Shown in pieces: positions 1 through 5,439 of a DNA stretch of 5,641 nt. A program made the position numbers and the translations under genes. Below the pieces are notes generated by a model, which saw nothing but the letters and a program-made list of their open reading frames with translations, had not been told where the DNA came from and made no database searches. The stretch lies in assembly GCA_009692395.1 (NCBI GenBank), contig SHZG01000158.1, positions 1 to 5,641 on the forward strand, read 5' to 3'. This stretch comes from Methylococcales bacterium. Lineage in GTDB: Bacteria; Pseudomonadota; Gammaproteobacteria; Methylococcales; Methylomonadaceae. Position 1 is the first letter of the stretch. Every line of letters begins with the position of its first letter.

Positions 1-73
1 TTGCATTGCGTCCTGACTTGCCAATCTGGTTACTTTTACAGAATGGACAGGTGATTTCTTGGTAGCAGCTCAT
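1..73 (-). CDS. insA: IS1-family transposase InsA, N-terminal fragment (left copy, runs off window)
   Basis: The first 24 codons of an InsA-like protein start at the ATG complementary to 71-73 and read leftward off the window. InsA is the small zinc-finger protein of IS1 that binds the element ends and, fused to InsB by frameshifting in classical IS1, forms the transposase. The visible part begins MSCYQEITCPFC and holds the first CxxC pair (Cys9, Cys12) of the zinc finger. It differs from the right copy at two residues: Phe11 instead of Cys, and Gly18 instead of Val. Neither change removes a CxxC cysteine. Whether this copy is intact cannot be judged from here. Confidence 0.75.
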   Translation of the reverse strand, partial: MSCYQEITCPFCKSNQIGKSGRNA

Positions 74-91
74 AAGGTCTTTTAGGTAAGT

Positions 92-117
92 GTGATTTTA
101 TTCTGCCCGTGATTTTA
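92..117. repeat. Direct repeat GTGATTTTA x2 within the left IS end
   Basis: Two identical 9-mers (92-100, 109-117) lie 17 bp apart between the IS terminus and the insA start. The same pair, inverted, lies at 5396-5404 and 5413-5421 in the other copy. Spacing of under two helical turns would suit a protein-binding site for transposase or a host factor, but this is inference. Confidence 0.5.
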
Positions 118-158
118 ATCTATCATCACAGATTTAACCCACTACCGCCGATTTTAGC

Positions 159-172
159 AACCCAACAAAATA
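159..172 (-). repeat. Inverted 14-bp partial copy of the palindrome flank
   Basis: AACCCAACAAAATA here is the exact reverse complement of 867-880, the left flank and arm of the palindrome at 873-921. Beyond those 14 bp the match fades. It lies 13 bp inside the left IS boundary, so it may be half of a second repeat copy cut by the IS insertion, though chance is not excluded. Confidence 0.4.
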
Positions 173-186
173 ATATAAATCCCCAT

Positions 187-215
187 AAGGAATGACTATG
201 TCTCACACGTCTTAG
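187..215 (+). promoter_or_regulatory. Strong RBS and ATG of a frameshifted antitoxin 5' end
   Basis: AAGGA (187-191) sits 6 nt before an ATG at 198, the best translation start in this region, yet the frame reads only MSHTS before TAG at 213. If one T were restored near 212 and one A in the A6 run at 235-240, the reading would run on through residues LESENEQIKK into the ORF at 244, giving about 79 residues. The ATG at 244 has no Shine-Dalgarno sequence. I infer that this is the original start of the antitoxin gene, now out of frame. Confidence 0.4.
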
Positions 216-243
216 AAAGCGAAAACGAGCAAATAAAAAACTC

Positions 244-435
244 ATGCAAAAATTAACTAAACAGCTAAATATTCATTGTCGGTTTGTTTGGCAGAAAACA
301 AAACCCAAAAAGAGCAAACAAGATGAAATAAATGAGGCTATTGAGTTTGTAAAATCCTTTTCACAAGCAACCACTTCCTTTAGCGACCCGTTAGTATGGC
401 AAAAAACAGAACGGCAAGAGCGGTCTTTGGATTAA
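244..435 (+). CDS. Putative antitoxin of a VapBC-like pair (63 aa, possibly 5'-broken)
   Basis: This is a small charged ORF that ends 4 nt before the VapC start, the usual position for a cognate antitoxin. I do not recognise the family by sequence. The N-terminal half is Lys-rich and the C-terminus (DPLVWQKTERQERSLD) could be the toxin-wrapping tail. The motif VWQKT occurs twice, at residues 15-19 and 51-55, and the encoding DNA (286-303 and 394-411) matches at 15 of 18 positions. The start at 244 lacks a ribosome-binding site, while a strong one lies upstream in another frame (187-200), so the gene is likely a frameshifted remnant of a longer antitoxin. The function is inferred from position only. 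Confidence 0.4.
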   Translation: MQKLTKQLNIHCRFVWQKTKPKKSKQDEINEAIEFVKSFSQATTSFSDPLVWQKTERQERSLD

Positions 436-439
436 TGAA

Positions 440-816
440 ATGATTTTATTAGATAGCAATATCCTAATTTACTCGTGTCAAACCGAGTTTGTCTCTAAAA
501 ACCACTGGTTTTAGACACAAAAAACGGCGTTTCGCCTATTGCAAAACTCGAAATTTTAGGGTTTCCACGCTTAACAGCGATTAAAAAGAAATATTTTGAA
601 AATGTTTTTAAAATCCTGAAAATCATACCGATAAATGAAGCTGTGATTGATAAAGCGATTGAAGTACGGCAACAATTTAAAATGAAATCAAACGACAGTA
701 TTATTGCTGCCACTGCGTTATTACATAATATGGATGTTTACACAAGAAACGTAGATGATTTTAAAAATATTTCAGGTTTAACTGTTATTAATCCTATCTT
801 GCAGAATCATTTATGA
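440..816 (+). pseudogene. vapC: VapC-type PIN-domain toxin, frameshifted
   Basis: VapC toxins are Mg-dependent PIN-domain ribonucleases that cut RNA and block translation. The ATG at 440 begins MILLDSNILIYS, the classic PIN start with the first acidic residue (Asp5), then hits TAG at 512 after 24 codons. From 511 the next frame reads LDTKNGVSPIAKLEILGF and continues to TGA at 814-816 for 101 codons. That part holds the second acidic residue (the E of KLEILGF), the SNDSIIAATALL motif with the third, and TRNVDDF with the fourth. The sum, about 125 residues, is normal for the family. The break needs one missing base (or two extra) and lies at the T4 run 509-512. A weak GGA precedes the start. 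It is inactive as read unless the shift is a sequencing error. Confidence 0.8.
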
Positions 817-872
817 GTGGCTATTCAAAAACTTGTAAGATGGATAAGATTTAGCACAGTAATCCGTATTTT

Positions 873-921
873 GTTGGGTTACGATTTATTTCCGCTATCG
901 CAGAAATAAATCTAACCCAAC
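873..921. repeat. Long imperfect palindrome between convergent genes
   Basis: TTGGGTTA (874-881) pairs with TAACCCAA (913-920), and GATTTATTTC (883-892) pairs with GAAATAAATC (903-912). C882 is bulged, one C/A mismatch (893/902) follows, then a GC pair and a TATC loop; G873/C921 extends the base. It lies between the ends of vapC (816) and the TPR gene (934). Neither side has a T-tract, so it is not a canonical intrinsic terminator, though it could still stop transcription in both directions. It resembles the dispersed GTTGGGTTACG-type palindromes seen in many proteobacterial and cyanobacterial genomes (from memory). Confidence 0.65.
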
Positions 922-933
922 CTACGAAATTCG

Positions 934-1593
934 TTATGCAGTTGTTTCAATGACTATTTCGGTAGCTTCAACAATAACGGCTTCTGACTTTTTACTCAAT
1001 GTCGCCATAAATTCGATAAACCACGGCTGATTTTTAACGGTATCCATATCAGGGTCGTTAAGAATGTCATCCGCATCGGGCAAGCTGCCTCGGTTTTTAG
1101 CATTTTCTAAGGCGTGTAAACACGCATCGTTTTCACTGCGTAAGCCATAAATACAAGCAAGATTATAAGACGCTGATCCTGCATGAATGGCATTGGCTTG
1201 TTCAAAATGTGTTTTTGCTAATTCATACAATTTATCCTGCGCATCAACAGTCTTCAGTCTTGCCAAATCCATGTACGCGACACCGCCATTAATTGCTGCT
1301 CCTAGATAATCGGGGTTAAGTAGCAGACAAAAAGAAAATTTATCAATCGCATTTTGATACAGTTTAGCTGCCTCATCGCCTGTTTTAGTTTTTGCCTGAT
1401 GCAATAAGGCAAAGCCCCAGTGATACAAGGCTTCAGAGCGCAGGGCATCACCCGCTAACACCTCAGCATAATCTTGATACGCGCCTTTATACAATGAATC
1501 AGCGATTTTACCTTCGCTGGTACGCGCTTTGGCAATTTGACTGGCGGCGGCGGTTAGTTTTTTTTTCTTAGTGAACGATTCTAAAATTGACAT
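934..1593 (-). CDS. TPR-repeat protein
   Basis: This 219-residue, soluble-looking protein has no signal peptide or membrane segment. Helical TPR-like units are visible at about residues 54-93 (ALYHWGFALLHQA ... LLLNPDY), 96-134 (GAAINGGVAYMDLA ... HFEQANAI) and 141-168 (ASYNLACIYGL ... ACLHALENA). They are followed by the closing motif common after TPRs, LNDPDMDTVKNQPWFIEF (178-195), and a Glu/Ile/Val-rich tail. TPR arrays act as protein-binding scaffolds; the partner is unknown. The ATG at 1593 follows GGGAG by 9 nt, and a Lys4 tract lies at residues 9-12. It is last in the minus-strand cluster, 19 nt after the ASCH gene, so co-transcription is likely. A specific role in lipid transport is not shown. 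Confidence 0.75.
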   Translation of the reverse strand: MSILESFTKKKKLTAAASQIAKARTSEGKIADSLYKGAYQDYAEVLAGDALRSEALYHWGFALLHQAKTKTGDEAAKLYQNAIDKFSFCLLLNPDYLGAAINGGVAYMDLARLKTVDAQDKLYELAKTHFEQANAIHAGSASYNLACIYGLRSENDACLHALENAKNRGSLPDADDILNDPDMDTVKNQPWFIEFMATLSKKSEAVIVEATEIVIETTA

Positions 1594-1612
1594 GGTTCTC
1601 AGCTCCCAATAA

Positions 1613-1948
1613 TTAAGATGCGTTTTTAATGGCGAAGCTATGCACCCAAACTAGCGCGTCTTCATTCCATTCCATGCCCGCGTGCATTCTTAAAATAATG
1701 TCTTTATACATCGCTAACGCAGGATAACCTTCGGCTTGAGCGTGTACATCGGTCATATCGCCTAAACGTTCACGTTGTACATCAGTCACTACAAAAGTTG
1801 CGCCTTCTAATTCAAATTCTTCGTTTGGATAGGCATAAATACCATCGCGACGTTGTTGAGTTTTTGTGCCTGCTAGCGCGGCGGCGACTAATTTTGGGTG
1901 TGTGACTAAACGATCTATTGAACAGGTTCTTTCTGGGTAAGTTTGCAT
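1613..1948 (-). CDS. ASCH-domain protein (PUA-like fold)
   Basis: This protein has 111 residues from the ATG at 1948. ASCH domains are small PUA-like barrels thought to bind RNA or modified nucleosides. Features that fit are AGTKTQQRR (residues 26-34, the G-K-T-R motif near the start of the fold), TFVVTDVQRERLGDMTD (51-67, a strand then turn), AEGYP (72-76, the conserved Glu) and WVHSF (101-105, the last strand). In E. coli YqfB, an ASCH amidohydrolase, Lys, Thr and Glu are catalytic as I recall. Here the Lys and Glu appear, but the residue three after Lys is Gln, so that activity should not be assumed. The reading frame extends upstream to GTG at 2017, inside the lipoprotein gene, but those 23 codons look unlike the family, so I prefer the ATG. 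It has only a weak GGA ribosome site. Confidence 0.65.
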   Translation of the reverse strand: MQTYPERTCSIDRLVTHPKLVAAALAGTKTQQRRDGIYAYPNEEFELEGATFVVTDVQRERLGDMTDVHAQAEGYPALAMYKDIILRMHAGMEWNEDALVWVHSFAIKNAS

Positions 1949-1979
1949 TGCGGATTCCGTAAGGGTTAAAAGCGGGTAT

Positions 1980-1988
1980 TGTATAGCA
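1980..1988 (-). promoter_or_regulatory. Candidate extended -10 for the ASCH-TPR genes
   Basis: On the minus strand TGCTATACA fits an extended -10 (TGnTATAAT) about 30 nt upstream of the preferred ASCH start codon. No -35 hexamer is visible at the expected place (CACGAC at 2008-2003). It is overlapped by nothing but the 47-nt gap after the lipoprotein gene. It could give the last two genes a promoter of their own; support is weak. Confidence 0.25.
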
Positions 1989-1995
1989 CAATCAA

Positions 1996-2532
1996 TTAAT
2001 GTGTCGTGAGTAACCACTGTTGCAGTTGGTTGATGGCTTGTTGTGTTAAGCGTGCAAAACTGGTGACTGCTCCTGCGGCATCGGCGGTGGCAGTGGGGTG
2101 TTCGAGACGAAAATTCTGCGTGGCAATTAGGCGATTAGAATCCAAGGCATAAACATCGGCAATAAAATGCAACACGACCCGCGCTTGTGTTGGGCTATCG
2201 AATTGCTGTTCAAAATCCAGCAATTGAATGTGTAATCGCTGATTAGAAAACTTGCCGCTAGCAAGCAGTTGTTGTTTAAACAATTCAGCAGGCGGGGCTA
2301 TCCATGTATCTAAATTGTAACAGCGTAACTGAGTCGGTGAGCTAGTCAGCAAGCGATAATGAATACAGTCGTCCGCCAACCACGGCGGCGTATCGACGCT
2401 AATGTCTGACTTGCCCACTAATTTAACGGGCGGTGATACGGGTTGCACACCAAAATCATGCAGTGCGGGTTGTTTGGGGGTTAGGCTACACGCTGTTAGT
2501 AGCATAAGGTAAATGATGGCTAAACGTTTCAT
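1996..2532 (-). CDS. ABC-type transport auxiliary lipoprotein (PqiC/YmbA-like)
   Basis: This 178-residue lipoprotein has a short signal peptide (MKRLAIIYLMLLTAC) with lipobox LTAC and the modified Cys at 15. Ser at +2 predicts outer-membrane sorting by the Lol rule. The mature part shows the pattern of the ABC_trans_aux family (PqiC, DUF330-like): an early IHYRLL strand (57-62), RCYNLDTWIAPPAELFKQQLL (70-90, the Tyr/Trp-x-Pro-P segment before a helix), a central LHIQLLDFEQQF strand, ARVVLHFIADVYAL, and a C-terminal amphipathic helix. Such proteins pair with MCE proteins to complete a lipid path at the outer membrane. The start ATG overlaps the MCE stop by 4 bp (ATGA) and is preceded by GAGG at 7 nt, indicating translational coupling. 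Confidence 0.8.
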   Translation of the reverse strand: MKRLAIIYLMLLTACSLTPKQPALHDFGVQPVSPPVKLVGKSDISVDTPPWLADDCIHYRLLTSSPTQLRCYNLDTWIAPPAELFKQQLLASGKFSNQRLHIQLLDFEQQFDSPTQARVVLHFIADVYALDSNRLIATQNFRLEHPTATADAAGAVTSFARLTQQAINQLQQWLLTTH

Positions 2533-3467
2533 TCGACCGCCTCATAATTAGGTTCACCAGGTGCAGGTTCTGAGGGTGGTCGCCCTAATAATAATGACTG
2601 CGGGTTTTTTCTTAGCACGGTAGAGGTGCTTTTTACTTCCCGCGCGGTTGCCTGTAAATCAGTCAGTAATTCATTCATTTTAGGTAGTGTCGTTTGCATC
2701 AACAATTCGCCCATATTTTTCCCCGTATCAGCAAAATGTCCTGCTTTGTCGGTGAGATTGCCTGTTTTAGCACTCAACGTGCGTAGTTCTTTACTCAATA
2801 CCTGTAATTCATCTGTTAAGCCATTAATGTGCTTCAACGTGGTTTGTGCATCGTGGCTTAAGGCAGGAATGCCGACTAAGGCTTTATCGAGGCTTGTATT
2901 CAAGTCAATTAGCTTATCACTCAGGTTTTTTATATTACCCAGAATATCGCCGACATTTTCCAGATTTTCATCATTTAATAACGCATCCAACCGCATCATG
3001 ACATGATCGGCTTTTGCGAGTATTTTCTCACCTGAATCTAATAATTTATCAGTCATCGACGGTACTAACGGAATACGATTCGCTTTATTGTCGTTGTTAG
3101 CAGGCAAGCGTGCCGTTATTTTTCCTGCATCGGCTAATTGAATTTGCGTTAAACCTGTCACACCTTTTAAGCGTAACGTCGCAAATACGCCTTTAGTAAA
3201 CACAATATTTTTATCGACTTCAATCAGCATCAGAATAATCCCTGAGTCATCAGGGTCGAATTTTATTTGAAGCACTTTGCCTACTGCAATACCGCGATAA
3301 AACACCGTTGATTCAGGATTAAGACCTGCCACCGCTTCACGCGTGGCAATCACATACACGTTGCGCTCGCGTTCAAAATGCCCTATCCAATAAATAATGC
3401 TAGTCACTGCCGCCACAAAAATAACCAGAAACAAACCTGTTGCCAGTGCGTGCTTATTTTTACCCAC
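2529..3467 (-). CDS. MCE-domain (MlaD-like) lipid-transport substrate-binding protein
   Basis: This protein has 312 residues from GTG at 3467. I chose this start because AAGGAG lies 6 nt upstream and it overlaps the ATPase stop by only 8 bp (GTGGGTAA); an in-frame ATG at 3524 would add 19 residues with a 65-bp overlap. The order is a short cytoplasmic start, one membrane helix (about residues 8-28, TGLFLVIFVAAVTSIIYWIG), an MCE domain (about 37-115, YVIATREAVAGLNPESTVFYRGIAVGKV through LKGVTGLTQIQL), then a long helical, Leu/Asp/Asn-rich region likely to form a coiled coil. It ends in LRKNPQSLLLGRPP and a Pro/Glu-rich tail typical of proteobacterial MCE proteins. It would oligomerise on the periplasmic face of the permease and shield lipid in transit. 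Confidence 0.88.
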   Translation of the reverse strand: MGKNKHALATGLFLVIFVAAVTSIIYWIGHFERERNVYVIATREAVAGLNPESTVFYRGIAVGKVLQIKFDPDDSGIILMLIEVDKNIVFTKGVFATLRLKGVTGLTQIQLADAGKITARLPANNDNKANRIPLVPSMTDKLLDSGEKILAKADHVMMRLDALLNDENLENVGDILGNIKNLSDKLIDLNTSLDKALVGIPALSHDAQTTLKHINGLTDELQVLSKELRTLSAKTGNLTDKAGHFADTGKNMGELLMQTTLPKMNELLTDLQATAREVKSTSTVLRKNPQSLLLGRPPSEPAPGEPNYEAVE

Positions 3468-4221
3468 TAGTGACTCCTTGCTGAAATACTCTTTGAGCGC
3501 GTTTATTATAAAAAAACTTGTCAATGAATGGATGCTTGGTGCTTAACACTTCCGCCAATGTGCCGAATGCCACCAATTGATTATCCGCAAGCACCGCGAC
3601 TTTGGTACATAAATCACGCAAAATATCCAAATCATGCGTCACCATAAACACGGTAAAATTAAGCGCGTGATGCAGTTCGGACAACAGGCTGACAAAATCT
3701 TCACTAGAAATCGGGTCGAGTCCTGAGGTAGGTTCATCGAGCAATAACAAACTGGGTTCAAGCACCATTGTTCGCGCTAATGCCACGCGCTTCATCATGC
3801 CGCCCGACAAATCGGCAGGTTTTAACCACGCATCATGAGCAGACAAACCCACCATAGACAGCTTCATAAATACAATGTGGGCAATCATTTCTTCGTCATG
3901 AAAGCCAATTTCGCGTAGTGGAAAGGCGATGTTATCAAACACATTCAACACGCTGAACAATGCACCTTTTTGAAACAACACGCCGCAATCATGACGCAAC
4001 CATTGCCTGTCATTTTTCAAGGATTTACCCATCACGAATACCTCGCCCTGAGTCGGGATTTGCAAACCGATAATTTCGCGCAGCAAGGTAGTTTTGCCGC
4101 ACCCAGACGCACCAACCACGCCCAATATTTCACCTTGTTCCAAGCTGAAATGAATATCTTGATGCACCACTTTATCGCCAAAGCGCGTCCAGATATGCTC
4201 AAACTGTATCGCGTAAGTCAT
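3460..4221 (-). CDS. MCE-type lipid ABC transporter ATP-binding protein (MlaF-like)
   Basis: This 253-residue ABC ATPase has a full motif set: Walker A GASGCGKTT (37-45), a Q-loop LFQKGALF around Gln84 (the MlaF type, where Q-x-GALF is characteristic), signature LSGGMMKR (138-145), Walker B LLLLDEP (158-164), D-loop SGLDP (166-170) and H-switch His196 (VTHD). No catalytic residue is missing. The LSGGM signature with Met rather than Gln is the norm in the MlaF/Mkl group. It powers lipid movement together with the permease encoded just upstream. Its ATG overlaps the permease TGA by 4 bp (ATGA at 4221-4218), and a GGAA lies a few nt before it. The C-terminal end overlaps the MCE start by 8 bp. 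Confidence 0.93.
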   Translation of the reverse strand: MTYAIQFEHIWTRFGDKVVHQDIHFSLEQGEILGVVGASGCGKTTLLREIIGLQIPTQGEVFVMGKSLKNDRQWLRHDCGVLFQKGALFSVLNVFDNIAFPLREIGFHDEEMIAHIVFMKLSMVGLSAHDAWLKPADLSGGMMKRVALARTMVLEPSLLLLDEPTSGLDPISSEDFVSLLSELHHALNFTVFMVTHDLDILRDLCTKVAVLADNQLVAFGTLAEVLSTKHPFIDKFFYNKRAQRVFQQGVTSG

Positions 4222-5357
4222 GGCATTCCGATTCCCATAAACAAAATGGCAAACAGCGCGTCTATCATAATCACCACAGTAATTGCCGCCACCACTGAAT
4301 TAGTGGTTTCATTGCCCAGACTTTCGGTATTGGGTTTAATTCTAAAACCAAAATGACAGGCTATTAATGCAATCATCACACCGAAGATCGCGCTTTTACC
4401 CAGCCCGATAAATACATTCAACAGCGGCACGACATTGGGCAGTTGCACTAAAAATTGTTGATAGCTAATATCCAAGGTATTTTGCGCGGAAAACATCCCG
4501 CCTATCAGCGCGGCAGTACTTGTCCATGTGCTTAAAATCGGCATGATGATAGCCAGCGCGGTGACTTTGGGCAGAATCAAGCGCAGTGAATGGGAAATGC
4601 CCATTGCCGATAACGCATCCAGTTCTTCTGTGACGCGCATGATACCGATTTGCGCCGTCATGGCAGAACCTGAACGCCCTGCAACCAAAATAGCCGCCAA
4701 CAAAGGACCTAATTCTCGAATAATGCTTAAGCCCATGATATTAATAATATAGACTTCCGCGCCGAAGGTTTTTAATTGCATAGCGGATAAATAACTCAAC
4801 ACAATGCCGATTAAAAAGCCCACCAACGCCGTAATCCCTAAGGCTCTAACCCCCGCATCGTAAACAGTAATAGAAATTTCTGCCCACGGAATGTCCTGCG
4901 GATGGCGTAATAAATAGACCGTATCCAACAGTAACTGCCCTAATAACATCAACACACTGACTAACTGCGACCAAAAACTCAATAAGGTTTGGCGGTAATA
5001 ATCGACAAATACACTGAAACCAAACGGCGTAGGTGCAATAACAGGCGGCTGTTGCGCTTGCCATCGGTCAAATAAGCGTTGATGCTCAGGTTTTATTTGT
5101 AAGTTGCTGGGCAGTTGTTCACCCCATGCTTCCCACAGTAACAACGCCGCCACACTGTCCAGCACATCGACAGCAGTCATATTCCATTGCTGGGTTTTAT
5201 CAACCGCGTGGCGTTTAATGCGTTGCCGTAACGCATCATTCACCGACAGATTGCGCAAATTCCAACAGCCTGATAAGGTGACACACAACACCCCATCATC
5301 TTGCTTGAAGACATTTATTGAGGGTGGCAGATCTGAGACTATCAGCGTATTAATCAT
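4218..5357 (-). CDS. MlaE-family permease with fused N-terminal STAS domain
   Basis: This is a 379-residue inner-membrane permease of an MCE lipid transporter. Residues about 14-100 form a STAS-like domain, with LDSVAALLLWE (66-76) matching the STAS helix where a regulatory Ser follows Asp. In Mla systems this role is played by the separate MlaB protein. After a Pro-rich linker (104-112) comes the MlaE domain: an interfacial helix near 124-146, membrane helices near 172-192, 262-290, 315-337 and 352-376, the conserved RELGPLLAAILVAGRSGSAM segment (214-233) and the coupling element RVTEELDALSAMG (241-253). Full family length and an intact STAS support the ATG at 5357. There is no clear ribosome-binding site, because only 9 bp separate this ATG from the IS end at 5367. 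It is first gene of the operon, and its native promoter seems displaced by the IS. Confidence 0.9.
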   Translation of the reverse strand: MINTLIVSDLPPSINVFKQDDGVLCVTLSGCWNLRNLSVNDALRQRIKRHAVDKTQQWNMTAVDVLDSVAALLLWEAWGEQLPSNLQIKPEHQRLFDRWQAQQPPVIAPTPFGFSVFVDYYRQTLLSFWSQLVSVLMLLGQLLLDTVYLLRHPQDIPWAEISITVYDAGVRALGITALVGFLIGIVLSYLSAMQLKTFGAEVYIINIMGLSIIRELGPLLAAILVAGRSGSAMTAQIGIMRVTEELDALSAMGISHSLRLILPKVTALAIIMPILSTWTSTAALIGGMFSAQNTLDISYQQFLVQLPNVVPLLNVFIGLGKSAIFGVMIALIACHFGFRIKPNTESLGNETTNSVVAAITVVIMIDALFAILFMGIGMP

Positions 5358-5395
5358 AAGTATTAGGGTAGTGAGTTAAATCTGTGATGATAGAT

Positions 5396-5421
5396 TAAAA
5401 TCACGGGCAGAATAAAATCAC
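5396..5421. repeat. Direct repeat TAAAATCAC x2 within the right IS end
   Basis: Two identical 9-mers (5396-5404, 5413-5421) lie 17 bp apart. The first also pairs by its ATCAC with an upstream GTGAT (5383-5387), forming an inverted pair with an 11-bp spacer. Conservation in both IS copies is expected from their common origin, so it adds no independent support. A role as a binding site for transposase or a repressor of insA is inferred. Confidence 0.45.
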
Positions 5422-5439
5422 ACTTACCTAAAAGACCTT

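Larger units (their letters stand above)
1..146 (-). mobile_element. IS1-family insertion sequence, left copy (partial, insA-proximal end)
   Basis: This stretch is the reverse complement of 5367-5512, with no gaps and 3 mismatches (139/5374, 42/5471, 21/5492). Homology stops abruptly at 146, where the element end reads GGTAGTG on the minus strand, in keeping with the GG...TG ends usual in the IS1 family. The element runs leftward off the window, so its other end, insB and target duplication are unseen. The inner end contains two direct copies of GTGATTTTA (92-100 and 109-117) spaced 17 bp apart. The boundary is well supported by the two-copy comparison. The family call rests on the encoded InsA, clearer in the right copy. 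Confidence 0.85.

Noticed and set aside
495..713. 72-residue open frame on the minus strand
   Set aside because: It is antisense to the VapC remnant, which has clear PIN motifs on the + strand.
873..921. Intrinsic terminator for the minus-strand operon
   Set aside because: The hairpin is strong but no T-tract follows on either strand; listed as a repeat instead.
1949..2017. Upstream GTG start for the ASCH gene
   Set aside because: It would add 23 residues read from the end of the lipoprotein gene and the intergenic gap, with no family resemblance and no ribosome site.
2626..3006. 126-residue open frame on the + strand
   Set aside because: It is antisense to the MCE protein gene and has no recognisable motif; low complexity mirrors the coiled-coil codons.
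3970..4356. 128-residue open frame on the + strand
   Set aside because: It is antisense to the ATPase Walker A region and permease end, both of which are strongly supported.
4528..4752. 74-residue open frame on the + strand
   Set aside because: It is antisense to the conserved core of the permease.
4846..5064. 72-residue open frame on the minus strand
   Set aside because: It lies out of frame within the permease gene and lacks family features.
5104..5379. 91-residue open frame on the + strand crossing into the IS
   Set aside because: It is antisense to the STAS domain and crosses the IS boundary, so it is a shadow.
5373..5420. Outward sigma-70 promoter in the IS end driving the operon
   Set aside because: The best pair on the minus strand (TTATTC, 17 bp, TATCAT) has a very poor -35, so it was not listed as a feature.
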